From Strongyloides papillosus (Eukaryota; Nematoda; Chromadorea; Rhabditida; Strongyloididae), in the NCBI GenBank assembly GCA_005656395.1, contig SRSI01000079.1, positions 2,108,001 to 2,172,000 of the forward strand: a stretch of DNA of 64,000 nucleotides, written 5' to 3'. Of the stretch, positions 46,697 through 59,607 are shown one piece after another. Both the position numbers and the translations under genes were made by a program. The notes below the pieces were generated by a model. It worked only from the letters and a program-made list of their open reading frames with translations. It made no database searches and was not told the DNA's origin. Each line of letters opens with the position of its first letter. Within the stretch, counting starts at the first letter, position 1.

Positions 46697-47399
46697 ATGT
46701 TAATTTCTCGATGTGCTCTCCGAATACCAATCGTTTGTAGGACGGTACTACAATACAAAAATGTTTCATTGGTAAAAAATTGTGGTCTCCAGCTCAATCT
46801 CCTTCGTAGGTCTCTCTCAACATCCCCACAGGTAACCATATTTTTGCCAATTAAACATTGTATTTAAACAGAATCTCAGATTTGGCATTTCTATGGACGA
46901 TGAAACTAGAGAGAAAAAATTAAAAAAGATAAATGAAGAGAAAGCTGAACCAATACCAACGACTCCTGCAGCCAAATTAAAGTACTATATCAAAAGGTAT
47001 TGGTATGTTGCAGTTCCCGTATATGCCTTCGTCTACCTGTCCTTTCTTTTTGGTTTCTATTGCCTTATTAAATGTGGAGTTGATATTGTTGGGTTGTTAG
47101 AAAAACTCCATGCACCAGCGAAAATTGTAGACACAATCAAAAATTCATCGCCGGAGGCAAGTGCTTTTGTTACAGCATTATTACTAAATAAACTTTGTGG
47201 ACCTATAAGATTAATTGCAGTTGTGGGAGGAACCCAAGGGTCCATTAAATTATTAAGACACTTCAATTTACTTAAGACAGCTCGTGAGCAAGAATTGAAT
47301 ATGAGAAAGGTCTACTCAACCAAAAAAAACAAATACAAACTTCGTTACAAAGAGGTTAGAAAAAATATCAACAAAAAATTAAAACAGTCTAGAAAGTAA
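46697..47399 (+). CDS. FAM210-like mitochondrial protein (DUF1279)
   Basis: Exon 46697-46831 and exon 46872-47399, with a 40-base intron, give 220 residues. Exon 1 encodes a classical mitochondrial presequence (MLISRCALRIPIVCRTVLQY, then LLRRSLSTSP). The DUF1279 domain follows: AAKLKYYIKRYWYVAVPVYA, a helix FVYLSFLFGFYCLIKCGVD, and LLLNKLCGPIRLIAVVGGTQ, then a Lys/Arg-rich coiled C-terminus. FAM210A/B proteins sit in the inner mitochondrial membrane and influence mitochondrial translation and metabolism. The start is taken as the first real ATG at 46697; the frame is open upstream but without an ATG. It converges on ALDH with only 44 bases between the stops. Confidence 0.87.
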
Positions 47400-47443
47400 T
47401 TAGTATTTATTTATAATAAATTTTAGTATTTAACATTATTATT

Positions 47444-49020
47444 CTATGAATTCTTTTGGGGTACTTTAATTGTTACTGTTTTGACTTCAGAATATGCTTG
47501 AAGTCCATACTCACCCAATTCTCTTCCTATTCCAGACATCTTATATCCTCCAAATGGTGCTGCAGCATCGAATACATCATAACAATTTACCCATACAGTA
47601 CCGGCGCGAATATTATTGGCTACATGAAGAGCTCTATTAATGTCATTTGTCATAACACCAGCAGCAAGACCATAGATTGTGTCGTTAGCCTTCTTGACTA
47701 AATCCTTTTCATCATCAAATTTGAAAATGCTGAAGACTGGTCCAAAGATTTCCTCTTGAGCAATTTTCATGTCGTTAGTAACATCAGCAAATACAGTTGG
47801 TTCTACGAAACACCCTTCACGGTTTATACGTGATCCTCCAGTTACTAGTCTTGCACCTTCATTTTTTCCAGCTTCAACATATCTGAGAATAGTTTCAACT
47901 TGTTTATTGTCAATTTGTGGGCCGTGTTGTACTCCTTCCTCAAATGCTGAACCAACCTTTAACTTTTCAACCTTATTCTTGACCTTTTCAACAAATTTAT
48001 CATAGATAGATGCTTGAACAAATGTTCTTGTTCCAGCACAACAACATTGTCCCATATTAAACATAACACCATGAACAGCCTGGTCAACTGCTTTGTCAAT
48101 ATCGACATCATCGAAGATTATATTAGGACTCTTGCCACCTAATTCAAGAGTAACTTTCTTCAAATTGCTGTTAGCTGCATCATTCATAATAATCTTTCCA
48201 ATCTCTGTACTTCCTGTAAAAGCAACCTTATCTACATCATGATGTTTTGCCAGAGCAGCACCGGCAGTTGGTCCATATCCTGTTATTACATTAATCACTC
48301 CATCAGGAAATCCAGCTTCTTTTGTTAGTGCAGCAAAGTGAAGAGCTGTAAGTGGTGTTTGTTCTGCTGCCTTAAATACCATTGTATTACCCATAGCAAG
48401 AGCTGGTCCAAATTTCCATGTCAAAAGAAGTAATGGGAAGTTCCATGCTGATATTTGGCCACAAACTCCAACTGGTTCATGTCTGGTATATGTAAAGTAG
48501 TCTCCATCAATCGGAATTGTCTTGCCGTGATTTTTATCAGCCCATCCAGCATAGTAACGGAGGCACTTTATTGACAACCCAAGATCAGCAATGTAAGCTA
48601 TTGGGTATGGTTTACCGTTATCCATCGATTCAAGTGTAGCAAGAATTGTACGATCCCTTTCCATAAGGTCAGCAAGCCTGTTCAATAGAACTCCACGATA
48701 TGATGCATCCATTCTCCTCCATTCTGAGCCAAGATCAAAGGCCTTCTTTGCTGCTTTAACAGCGAAATCTACATCCAATGAATCTCCTTCCGCTACTGAT
48801 GTAATTACTTTGTTGTTTCCAGGATTTATTGTCTCAAAAGTCCTTCCACCATGTGAATCCACAAATTCATTATTGATGAAAAGCTAAAAATATGATATGC
48901 AGTGTGAGTAATCAAACAAACCTTGGTATATTTTGGTGTGAAATCAAGTTTTGGAGGTGGAACATTAAGGTTTCTAACGCTCTTTAGTGAGCTTCTAACG
49001 AGTGTATTCAATTTAAGCAT
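47444..49020 (-). CDS. alh-1: Mitochondrial aldehyde dehydrogenase (ALDH1/2 class)
   Basis: Exons 49020-48922 and 48883-47444, with a 38-base intron, give 512 residues. NAD-dependent oxidation of aldehydes to acids. Exon 1 is the presequence ([20 protein letters not shown]), which argues for a mitochondrial, ALDH2-type enzyme. Core motifs: [41 protein letters not shown] (nucleotide binding), [12 protein letters not shown] (catalytic Glu) and [15 protein letters not shown] (catalytic Cys, middle of three), then [14 protein letters not shown] and [15 protein letters not shown]. It is noticeably richer in G and C than its neighbours, as for a strongly expressed gene. Best match in kind is C. elegans alh-1. 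Confidence 0.96.
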
Positions 49021-49481
49021 TATTAACCTGAAAATATAATATTATGCAACCGTTAATTTTTTTCTGATGACAAAGAATTACAAAAATCCGATGACACAAC
49101 ACCAATCAATTTGATACAGTTTTAAACGTTAAATTATAATGCGGCCAAAATATTAAACATCTATCGTTTACGTGCCTCGCGAGAGACAATTATCGAACAT
49201 CCATGGGAAAGAAAAAAATATATTTAACTTACGCTGGAAAAAAGATTATAAGTTGATACTTTAATTATCAATTGGAATCTTAAGAACAAAGTATCTTTTA
49301 TAACAAATAAAATGAAACAATAATAAGCATATAATTAACGATAAGAAGTAATTGATATATAAAATATTAATCTTTTTTTTACCATTCTTATCACATATAG
49401 TTATACAGGAAAAAAAAGATAAAAAATTATTTATAATAATACTAAATATATATAATCTAATCAATACTAAGGCAAACTGAT
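49021..49481. other. Spacer between two minus-strand genes
   Basis: AT-rich promoter region of ALDH-type gene; a patch at 49135-49205 is a bit richer in GC. An open frame at 49485-49261 (-) is hydrophobic AT-rich noise. Confidence 0.5.
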
Positions 49482-50945
49482 TCATTTCTTAACTTTATTT
49501 TTCCTGTTTCTAATCTTATTATTTGGATTCACATCGTAATCATTAAAAGTAAACTTTTTGTCGATATCCTTAATAATTGGTGATAATGATCTTTTACTTT
49601 TCCTGAAAAATAGTACAATTTTACCCAATTGAATAGGCCATTCATATTCGTTTGAGAGTCTTCCTTGACCCCCTGCTTCAAAGAACCACCCAAGGGGAAA
49701 CCAAATTCGGACACGAGAGTCTGTTGTATTTAAATTCATTGAATTATATGCATATGCATGGTAGTATAAAAACATTCTTGAACTAATATAAAATGCTATA
49801 AATACATCAATTGAATAGTGTTCATGACCGGCTAAGATAAAGAAGATTGCGAAGAAATTCATCACCCATGTTGAGGTGTGTAATAAATACCAGGAATCAG
49901 GTGTATATTCGGTAATAAGAAGGTTTAATAGTGTTATGGCTGTTGTATGACCGGAAAACATGTAATCACCGCATGTTCTAACCCCTTGAATTGACATTCC
50001 AAGTTTAGACCAAATATGGAATGCGTGTTGTAACTTATCAGATAAACTCTCATATTCTTTTGCTGTGCACTCTAAATGATGGCCAGGAACAGAGAGTGAA
50101 GTTATAAGCATTGTTACACATCTCAATAAAAATACCGTTCCAACAAGTGAAAACATTCTTCTCATAATTACTACGCGATGCTTATGGAAAAAAAGAACAA
50201 TAAACCATACAGACATTAAGATAACACCAATTAATTCACAAACTTCAAAAGCCCATGGTATTAATGGAAGATTGTCAAGAATGAGATCAGGTAATGGTGG
50301 GTATGTCTTCATATCTGGAACTCTTGAATGTACAATTACCATTACAAATGATGTTATCCACAATGATAGGGAACAATATAAAAATGCAATTACCAATTTC
50401 CATATAGCTTTAGAATGTGTATCGGGTGATTCAACGTGCCTTATTATGTCTTCTCTTGATAAAAGATGAATTTCTTCAAATAAATCATCTGTATCAATAT
50501 CTCTTTTAGATATCGTTTTGTATGCCGCAACACTCTCCACTATATAGCCATCATTCTCTGCAAAAGAACTTTTAACCTCACTTGATATCGTCAAATTAGC
50601 TGGTGGATCTTCAGGATTTGAAGATTGTGAATCTTTCCCGTCATACCCATATTCAGAAGAACTTTTTAACATATTTATTGCTTTTATTATCTTTTTTATG
50701 TCTCCTAAACATGGTATTGACATAGGTGGTTCTTTTAAATCTTTTTCATTTAACTCCATCAATGTACATCCATCAATCTTAAAAAGTCATATAATTATGA
50801 TAAAATTTTAAAATATATTTACTTTATGCTTTTGAGAAAATAATTCTGCATACTTGGAGAATCCCTGATCAACTAACCAACAATGAACATCCATAAAACT
50901 CCATTCCTCCGGAGGTTTACTTAGAACTTGAACAACTTTACCCAT
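49482..50945 (-). CDS. SAMD8: SAM-domain sphingomyelin synthase-related enzyme (SAMD8/SMSr)
   Basis: Exons 50945-50823 and 50777-49482 give 472 residues. The 45-base intron ends in tttttaag. Residues 1-70 are a SAM domain ([20 protein letters not shown], then [16 protein letters not shown]), split by the intron. A polar linker leads to six membrane helices and the sphingomyelin-synthase catalytic motifs [10 protein letters not shown] and [14 protein letters not shown], which carry the His-His-Asp triad of the lipid phosphatase/transferase fold. SAM plus this core defines SMSr, an ER enzyme that makes ceramide phosphoethanolamine and guards ceramide levels. The tail is basic ([11 protein letters not shown]). 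Confidence 0.93.
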
Positions 50946-53166
50946 ATTTCTATAATTAAAAAGTTTTATAATTTTATAATTAATAAAGTGCAAAAATGAT
51001 AAGATTTATTTAATTTAAAGGAACGTAATTTTCTCAATAAAAAAAACATAAATGTGTAACTATAAAAAGAAATGACTAGCATCTACTGATAAGGGTAACA
51101 AATTAAAACTTGCATATATATTATTGTGGAGAAATGTCCTTATATATTGTGCTTTTATAGAATCTTTGTTATCGGTATATCTAATCAAATAACTTATATA
51201 ATTACACTTCCAAACTATTAGTCAAGTGATTTTTAATAAAATTGATTTTTAAAGTCTAGCACATGTTTAATATTTAACATATTTAAAAGTGAAAATTGTA
51301 AAAAATAAGTTTATGCATATAATATGATGGTGTTGTTTGAATTATGTATTTAGTAAATGTATATAAAAGTTATCGATAGTACAAAAAGATTGTCAATTTA
51401 TTGGTTTTACGTAGAGTTTAAAAGTGCAGATGGTTATATTAAACTATAATGGCTCAGAAGACAGAATATATAATAAGAAGTATGAAATTAAAAAGTAAAT
51501 CAAAGATATGTAATAATATATCAGGTAATAACAAAATATATAACAGGATAATGAATTAAACATACTGATGATAACTTTTAAATAATTTATTATTTGTTTT
51601 CAACTAATAATGAAGTAATTCGTTATTAAAACTTGTTATTTTGTTACTTTTTTTGTAGAAAAAAATCAAGAAAAAATGTTCAAAAACATACGTTACATTG
51701 TCAGGTGTAAATACAATTAATAACATTGTTTCATTGAAGTGTTATTGATGGTGGTGAAAAAGTAAATAATCATGTTTTTGGTGCTTCAGGTAAATATTTG
51801 TATTTGAGCAGATAAATGTGTGGATGAAATAGTGCTGATGTATATGTTTTCAAATTAAATTTTTTCCCTACTCGAATAAATTATTAAATAGATAAACATT
51901 TTTTTTTAAAATAATAATAAATTTATCGGTTTTTAAATGATTTACAAATTTTTATATAAATTCTTCTTCAAAATTGAACACTTCTGCACATATGATACTT
52001 AACTTTTCTCCATCTCAATTATTTAGCTCATCGACACACAATGAATATATATTATATATAAATAAAGGTAAAATGTCTATTTATATTATAACAATATTGA
52101 ATAGGACTATTCAAATAAAGTTTGACTCACTGGTAAATTGTATTGTAAGTTGGTTTTATGTAAATTTCATATATATATTTTTGTTATTATAATATTTATC
52201 TATAGTAAAGTTTTTCATATGATATTCTATAATATTAAATACCAAACAATAATCTTTTTTTCAAGGTTTTTCTGATTCATACATTTTTTAAAAAAATGTG
52301 TCATATTATATTTATAAATTTCCGAAATCGGTATCTCTTTAGAAACAATCGTTTTTGTTACCATAACAACAATATTTTACTATTTTTGTAAAAAAAGATC
52401 TTATTTAAAGGACATCTTATTTTACAAGACTTTTATTTAATTAAATTTTATATTTCATTGATATTGACATTAACTATTTATTTTTAAGCTTATAATATTT
52501 TGTACAAGGTTAATGATTAAACTTTTAATCATTTATTTAGATGATACATTCACTTTACTGGAAAAAAGAATCCATTTTTACAATGCATTTTTTATGTGTT
52601 GAATAAAATTGAGGTTGATGTATATATGTGTACAGCTGTTTTAATACAATATTTATGGTAAACTTTTGGTTGTGAATAACCATAAATTTACGACATTACA
52701 CTATCACCGCAAAATACACGTATAATTATTTCCATATCTCCAAAATCTTGAAGATAATAGTGGTATTACTTCATTTTCATGATTTTAAAAATTTATTTAA
52801 GTGAACAATTTTATTACATTTAGTGGTGAGAGTAAATGATTTTTTGTTAAATATTAACTTTTAATATTTATTCTTAACAAACTTTCACCTATTTGACGTT
52901 TTACTTACACGCATTTGCTTTAAATTATATTTTACATTTGAATTATATCTAAATTTTGGAGAATAATTGGAAGTAGAAAAATTATTTTCTAAGTTTGTCA
53001 TTCCGAATGTCAAAAATATATTTATAATGATATCATTATAAAAAGTATTTTATTGATAACCTATTTTTTATTATAAAATACGATTAGTCATCTTTTTGAT
53101 AATTTTATTGGTATTCTAAATATTTTTTCAGATATATATTTAAAAGTTATTTTCTATATAAAAAAA
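50946..53166. other. Long divergent intergenic region
   Basis: About 2.2 kb between SMSr (-) and syntaxin (+). It is AT-rich with one exon-like patch at about 51690-51870 (fragments such as IDGGEKVNNHVFGAS and DKCVDEIVLMYMFSN are open but not joined by a plausible intron). No gene can be supported. Confidence 0.55.
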
Positions 53167-54136
53167 ATGGTCAGAGATAGATTATCGGAATTCCGAAGAA
53201 AAGGAAATCAAGATATAAATGACTTTGGAATTGACAGAAATCCATCTATATCTATTACACCATTTTCTGATAACTCAACGAGGACACAATTATTTTTCGA
53301 AACTATTAATGAAATTAATCTTTCAATTGATCAACTACAAGAACGAGTTGAAGCAGTTAAAAAAAAACAAAATGATATACTTTTACAGACTGTCGTTCAA
53401 AGTACAGAAAAGGTTTGTTTTAATCATTAAAAAATTATAATATTATTTTTAGAATCAATTAGAAGAAATTATTAGTGATATTAAAAATAATATAAAAGTG
53501 TTACGTTCTCGAGTTAAGAGAATTGAAGCAGATATAAGGAGTGAAGAGTTAAATGGAAATGTACAAACAAGAACTGGAGCTGATTTAAAAATAAAGAAAA
53601 ATCAGTGTGAATTTATTAACAGAAGACTAAGAGAGGTACTATTTTTATTTAACGATTCACAAGTTGAGTATAAAAGTCGTGTTTCTAAAAGAGTTAAGAG
53701 ACAGCTAGATATGGCTGGTGAACATTTAACTGAACATGAAGTTAATAATATGTTAGAATCCCATTCGGAGCAAATTTTTTACAAATCATTAAATCCCATA
53801 TCATTAGCAGGAAGAATGGCATTAGAAGATGCCGAAGCAAGACATAAAGAAATATTAAACTTAGAAAATAGTATAGCTGAACTAAATGAGATATTTATTG
53901 ACATGCATGATCTAGTTAAAAGTCAAAGTTTTATGGTGGATAATATTGCTTCAAATATTGAAGCAGCAGTTGACTACACAGATGAGGGTAGAGTTAATGT
54001 TGTTCAAGCTGTACGACATAAAAAAGCTGCTTTAAAAAAGAAAATTTTTGTTATTTCAATTATTACACTTATATTGATAATATTAATTGTTGTTGCTATT
54101 ATTCTTGGTGTTGTCTTAGGAGGTAGAAGAAATTAA
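53167..54136 (+). CDS. Syntaxin, plasma-membrane type (Qa-SNARE)
   Basis: Exons 53167-53412 and 53453-54136, with a 40-base intron, give 309 residues, the size of syntaxin 1-4. Order: N-terminal peptide (MVRDRLSEFRR), Habc three-helix domain (about 35-160), SNARE motif (about 200-260; ILNLENSIAELNEIFIDMHD, then LVKSQSFMVDNI with the zero-layer Gln, and NVVQAVRHKKAALKKK), and a C-terminal anchor (IITLILIILIVVAIILGVVL). It drives vesicle fusion at the cell surface with SNAP-25-type and synaptobrevin partners. Compared with syntaxin 1 the Habc region is divergent, so an epithelial or developmental role (syx-2/3/4-like) is more likely than neuronal unc-64. Confidence 0.93.
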
Positions 54137-54261
54137 TATATAAAAAAAACCAAAAATTGACAATAATATTGGGTATATAATTTAGTTTTCATTTTGTATA
54201 TTTTAAACAATAAAATATATATGATATTCTTTTTATTAAATTTAATAATTAGTAAAAATAA

Positions 54262-55763
54262 TTATACAATTGTACATCCTGTGAATTTAATGTCAACACC
54301 AGGATATACTCTATGATTATTTGTTAATATAACTAATTCAACGAATGTTGTATTTTTTATAACTTCCTGTGAGTTAGTAACTAGTGTACCAGTGAAAACT
54401 GCTTGAACAATACCTTGATCATTATAAACGGTCAAAAAATCAGCATTGGCTTCAAGATCGTAATTATTTAATGCAACGGTAATATCTGTACTAGCATTGT
54501 TTGTACTGGCACATTTAATAGTATAATTCATATAGTTACAATAATTTTTAACATACGTTGCTCCTGAATCTTGAACTGGAAATTGGAGTTCACTTTTTCC
54601 ACTTAAACTCAAAGAATTAATGTTACACATAACATTAGAATTAAATAAATAATTTTCATACAAATCTGTTACATTAGCATAATTTACTTTTACAATTTGA
54701 TTAGTATTATCTCCATTAAAAATTCCTGGGATTGTTTTAAATGTGGAAACATCTTTATTCAAATCAACATTAATTATAACTGGATGAATATCATATTGAT
54801 TTATGCAATTTTTGTAGGGTGTAGGGTCTTGATCAGCTTTTTGATTACTAAAAAGAAATATACATAATTTTATATAATATATACTTACTCCTTATCTGTC
54901 AAAAGAATTAATGTTCTCTGAACATTTGGTCTTTGTGAAAGACTATCATTAAATGCTCCATCTAATATAACACCAAATTTGGCCCATTCAATTGTTGAAC
55001 TTTGAATTCCAAATTCAGGCAAATTATTTATTTGTTTTTGAAGGAAAGTCTTAGAATTCTTCCATCCATATGGGTAGATAGTTGTATCTGAAGCCATAGT
55101 AAAGTATATTCTTGAACTAAATGAATTATCATCTGTATTTATGTATAAAGCATTAATAATATCTCCTCCAACTTGAGATAATAATGTAAGATTGGCAGAT
55201 AAATCAACATAAATAAATATATCACCTTCCGATTGGAATGAATCTGGAACAATAGGGTATGGTGACGTTGGAATTGGAGTTGTTGTTGTTGGAGGTAATG
55301 TTGTTGTCCTTAAAGCATTGGTGCTTTTAGCAATATATGTAAATGATGGAATATCTCCACCTTTATTTTTTACACTAAAAACAATTGTAATATTTTTTCC
55401 CAATGATGAAATAATATCTACAGCTCCAGAACCGTCATAACTTCCATCTACGACCATGTATGGTGTTCCTGTTGCAGTGTTTCCATCATAAAAAGATAAT
55501 GTTGCTCCGGAGGAGTTAAAATTCTTTATATTAAAAACATTTCCAGTAATTCCGATGTTATCAGGAACTGTGTAGGCAAATGGATAGGTACAATCTTGAC
55601 TTGGAATGCAAAAATTTCCACTAGAATCTTCAGGTGCTAAAAGAAAAGCGCTTTGTCCAGATGATGTAACAGGATTTGGTTGAATCTCTCCACAGGTACA
55701 ATCACCATAAACATATGAAATTAATACCATAAAAATGGCAAAACTCTTTAAATATATATGCAT
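54262..55763 (-). CDS. Secreted CUB-VWA-CUB protein
   Basis: Exons 55763-54889 and 54847-54262, with a 41-base intron (phase 2), give 486 residues. A signal peptide (MHIYLKSFAIFMVLISYVYG) precedes a Cys-rich CUB-like domain (about 24-150, with four cysteines), a Thr/Pro linker (TTTLPPTTTTPIPTSPYP), a von Willebrand A-like domain (about 180-350; DIFIYVDLSANLTLLSQVGG, TLILLTDKD), and a second CUB-like domain (about 370-486, ending DIKFTGCTIV). The metal-site motif DxSxS is DLSAN here, so the MIDAS may be incomplete. Such proteins are numerous in nematodes, some linked to innate defence or cuticle. It converges on syntaxin with 125 bases between. Confidence 0.78.
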
Positions 55764-58101
55764 TCCTAGAAAAATAAAAAATATTGGTAATATATTTTAA
55801 AGAATCTGAATATATATATATATATATGTAAAATAGAATGCTTTGAAATGTTTAGATTTCTTATCAAATGTACAATTTATAAATATTGTTTAAAATTTAG
55901 GCACACCTTTGAAAAATCTTTTATCACTGACATAAAAGCCATCACTTACATTTACTTGATCGTTAAATTTACTTTTTAAGACTTCTTAGGTGCAGTTAAA
56001 AGGTTCATCATCTAGACTTAGCTGTGTAGAATATGCTGATAAGAATACAATCTCCTCTCTTTAACATGATTTTTTATTAAGTTTATATTTTTTATTACAT
56101 TATGATATCTTTAGTGATTCATAAGAAATTCTTTTAAAGTGATAAAATAAATTTCTTTACAAAGTTGTAAAAATTATGTAAATTTAAAATGATTAATAAA
56201 ATTATCATAAAGAGTTGATTATTAACTTATAATAAGATTAAACTTTGAATAATCGAAGCTTTAATGATGTTCAATTTTTGAAAAATGGATGATAACCTTG
56301 AAAATAGTAACTTTCTGTAACACTTCTGTTGCGGTCTCCTACAAATGTAAAGGAAAATTTTTTGATATTAATAAGGACTATCAAATTTCTAAAACAGAAG
56401 TTCATCTTACCCATTATCACATTATTATATATCCTTAAACTTTTAAGATTTTTTTAAAATAATTTACCCATCTAGAGAATACTTCTACTCTTATCACTCC
56501 GTCATTATAATTGACTTTATTTAATAACAACTATATAAATTTATTAGATAGACACATATATATACATTTATTAATAATGTATCAAAATTAGTTTTAAAAG
56601 TAAGGTAGTTTTATTTTTTGATAATCTTCTCAATCAATTGATAGCATGACTAGCTTATAACGCTTCTGTACATATTACACTCATAATACCTTCAAATAGT
56701 AGTTACAAATTTAAATTTTTCTTTAATACATATATTGTTTATTCTTAATTATTTATTAATCTATCTTTTTTATTCTCTCTCAATCACATTTTTTTAGGAT
56801 TATTTTTATCTAATTATACTTAAACTCACCTTATCATCTTTTCTACCACATCATAAATCATTCTTTCGCTAATCTTTTCCTATCTATCAATTAACTTTTA
56901 CAATTTATTTATATAAAATATAAAAATATATTTGTATATATTTGTAGGTGAAAAGTAATAAATATATATTTATCCATTGTTACCGTATTACATCCCCTCT
57001 CTTATTAAAATCCAATTAATGCTAGAATCTTTAAAAGAATCTTTATAGTGACGAAACCTCAATAGATATTTAAGTGGTTTCCTTTCCCATTTATTAACAT
57101 AAATTTCAAAATTTATGTTATTAGAAATTAAAGATATAACAAATCATTTTTAATATAAAATTTCCTTTTTTTATTATATTAAAGAGAGAAAATATTAATA
57201 TATTAAATATAAAAATATATAAAAAGGAATAAAAACGATAAAGTAGAAATCAAAAGGGAGGAAGCAAAAGTACAACCGGTGTGTATGAAAAGATATATTG
57301 GTACATATTTTATAATGAAGAGGTAACAAGAAAAAAAAGTAAGATTTCATATTTACCTTGTGGAGGATAATAAATATGTTATCTATTTAACATTTCTCTA
57401 ACCATCTTGAAATAGCGTATGTATATATATTGAAGAAGTAATAATAAAGTATTAATTAGGATTAAAAGATAAATTTTTAATATATCTATGTTAATTTCAT
57501 TTTTTTAAACACAAATAATTGGATTAATTATTATATATAGTTTTTTGTTTTAAAAATATTGTTTCTACAATTTTATTTCTTTTTTTTACTTTTTAATTAT
57601 TTTAAAATATCATAGATAAAATAATCCACCTCTTCAATTGTAACATATGAAATTGTTTGATAAAGTTTTGTTAATATTATACAGTATTCATTGAAATGCA
57701 ATATTATATCACTTGATAAGGCAAAATTTCAATTTTTCAAATATTTTACATTATAAAGCATGTATCAATTAATCTTACTGATTACAATTATACAAAACCC
57801 TTTTTATTCAGTGTCATATTATTGTACAGTATTATTACAACAGCTTATTATTTTACGATCTGTTATTAAGTCCATACTTTTAAAAGGATTATGTCATATT
57901 ATTTTTACCTTTATATTAATATTTTTAAAAGAACTTTTAATTTAACGAAAGGTTAATCACTTTTTTATATATTTAATTATTTTCTCTATAAATAACATCT
58001 TTATAGACCGACAAAAGGATAATATAATAACTTCTTATTAAGTATTTTGATCATTAATACTCTAATTCTCCTTTTTTTTACTTAATCTAATATAAAACGC
58101 A
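55764..58101. other. Long upstream region of the OTX-class gene
   Basis: About 2.3 kb, divergent between the CUB-VWA gene (-) and the homeobox gene (+). It contains three TAATCC or GGATTA hexamers (56797-56802, 57459-57464, 57622-57627), which are the preferred core of K50 homeodomains. Otherwise AT-rich. No coding region seen; short frames such as 57760-57945 lack coding signs. Confidence 0.55.
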
Positions 58102-59607
58102 ATGGATTATGAAACAGCTGCTTTTGCTGCAGCTTATAGGCTACCACAAAGAACTAATAATAGTCAGGTATTTACAACAACCACTACAGCAACTTATCAT
58201 CCTAGAATGGGTAACGTAATGCCAAATTTTGTCTTTACACATAATGGTTATGGAACACCACCTCAAGGTAAGAAAGAATTTCAAGTCATTTATCTCTCAT
58301 CGTAAAAGAGACCATATCATATAATGATGGACTTTGAATAATGATCTTTTAATAGATATAATTTTTTTTGGATATTAAAGATGATACATTTTACCATTTT
58401 GTCCCTTCTTCATTTGGTCATTTGTTTTATCAATCACTACCAATATAACCTCTTTCATTTTCTCTGTTACTTCTTCTTTTTTTAACATCTCTTCTGTTGT
58501 TATATATTATTTAATATACATATATAATAGAAATACATTCATATGACACTACCATAAAAACATTTAATTTTTTATTAGATATAATTTCAGGTATGTTACC
58601 AAGAAAAAGTCGTCGTGAACGAACAACCTTCAATCGCCAACAACTCCAAATATTGGAAAATCTTTTTTCAACAACTCAATACCCTGATGTTTTTACGAGA
58701 GAAAAAATTGCTGAACAGATTCAGTTACAGGAAGGAAGAATTCAAGTATGGTTTAAGAATAGACGAGCTAAGTATCGTCAAATGGAAAGGCAAAAGAATG
58801 TTGTCAAAGGAAATGACAAAAAGGGAAAAAATAATAACAATTCAAGACAATCTGTCTCAACTGATTCCAGTAACGGAAAGCCTCTCATTCAAGAGAAGGA
58901 TGATATAAAAAATAGTCCTGAAGATTATGTAAAAAGTGATCCTTTGTCTTGCAATATAAAACAGGATATCCATCAAAAGTAATATTTTATTTATATTATA
59001 TAATAGCTTTTTTTAGTTCAAAGAACCATTTATCAGATGTAGAAGAGGCAAATTTTACCCAATGTAAATCTATAAAATCACAAAGTCATTTATCACCTCC
59101 AATGACAAGTATCAATGGATCATCATCTGAGGATGGAGGAAATCATTCTAATTCTCATTTATTGCAACCATTTACCATCAATACATTATCAGATCAATCA
59201 TGGAATAATGGAGATAATATGTCAAATTGTACTGTAAGTTATTCATAAAGTGCATTATTTAAAAAAATATTGATATTTAAAAATAAAAAAAAATATATGT
59301 ATTATATTTATAGTTCTCAACAATAAATTCATCATCAACATTATTATCTCCCTCAACAGTACCTCCATCACCAACAGGAAATAACAACCATCTCTCTGGG
59401 TCACTTCTTTCTAATAATGGGCCATTTGGTGGTGGTTACAATTCTCATACATATTTTTATGCTCCAAATCCTTATTGTACCTCTGGAATGGATCGAACAT
59501 TAACATACACAACTCCTGTTGATTATGCTAATTTTTCTAACAATTATTATATGAATGGTAATCCCGGAAGTGGTATGTATGGTGGACCATACTTTTTTCC
59601 AAATTAA
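58102..59607 (+). CDS. OTX/otd-class homeobox transcription factor
   Basis: Four exons, 58102-58267, 58591-58978, 59017-59233 and 59314-59607, with introns of 323, 38 and 80 bases, give 354 residues. The homeodomain (about residues 59-118) begins [20 protein letters not shown] and its recognition helix is [15 protein letters not shown]; lysine at position 50 (WFKNRR) is the mark of OTX/bicoid/goosecoid-type proteins that bind TAATCC. The sequence [20 protein letters not shown] is OTX-like, and the N-terminus has a start like nematode otd genes. The C-terminal part is Ser/Asn/Gly/Pro-rich with aromatic repeats ([22 protein letters not shown]). C. elegans relatives (ttx-1, ceh-36, ceh-37) specify sensory neurons. 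Which one is orthologous cannot be read from this alone. Confidence 0.92.

Noticed and set aside
46579..46839. Minus-strand open frame overlapping the FAM210 presequence exon
   Set aside because: Antisense to a well-supported exon with a mitochondrial presequence and proper splice site.
51690..51870. Exon-like fragments IDGGEKVNNHVFGAS and DKCVDEIVLMYMFSN
   Set aside because: They can only be joined by a 22-base intron and have no recognisable family or start; kept as a note in the spacer entry.
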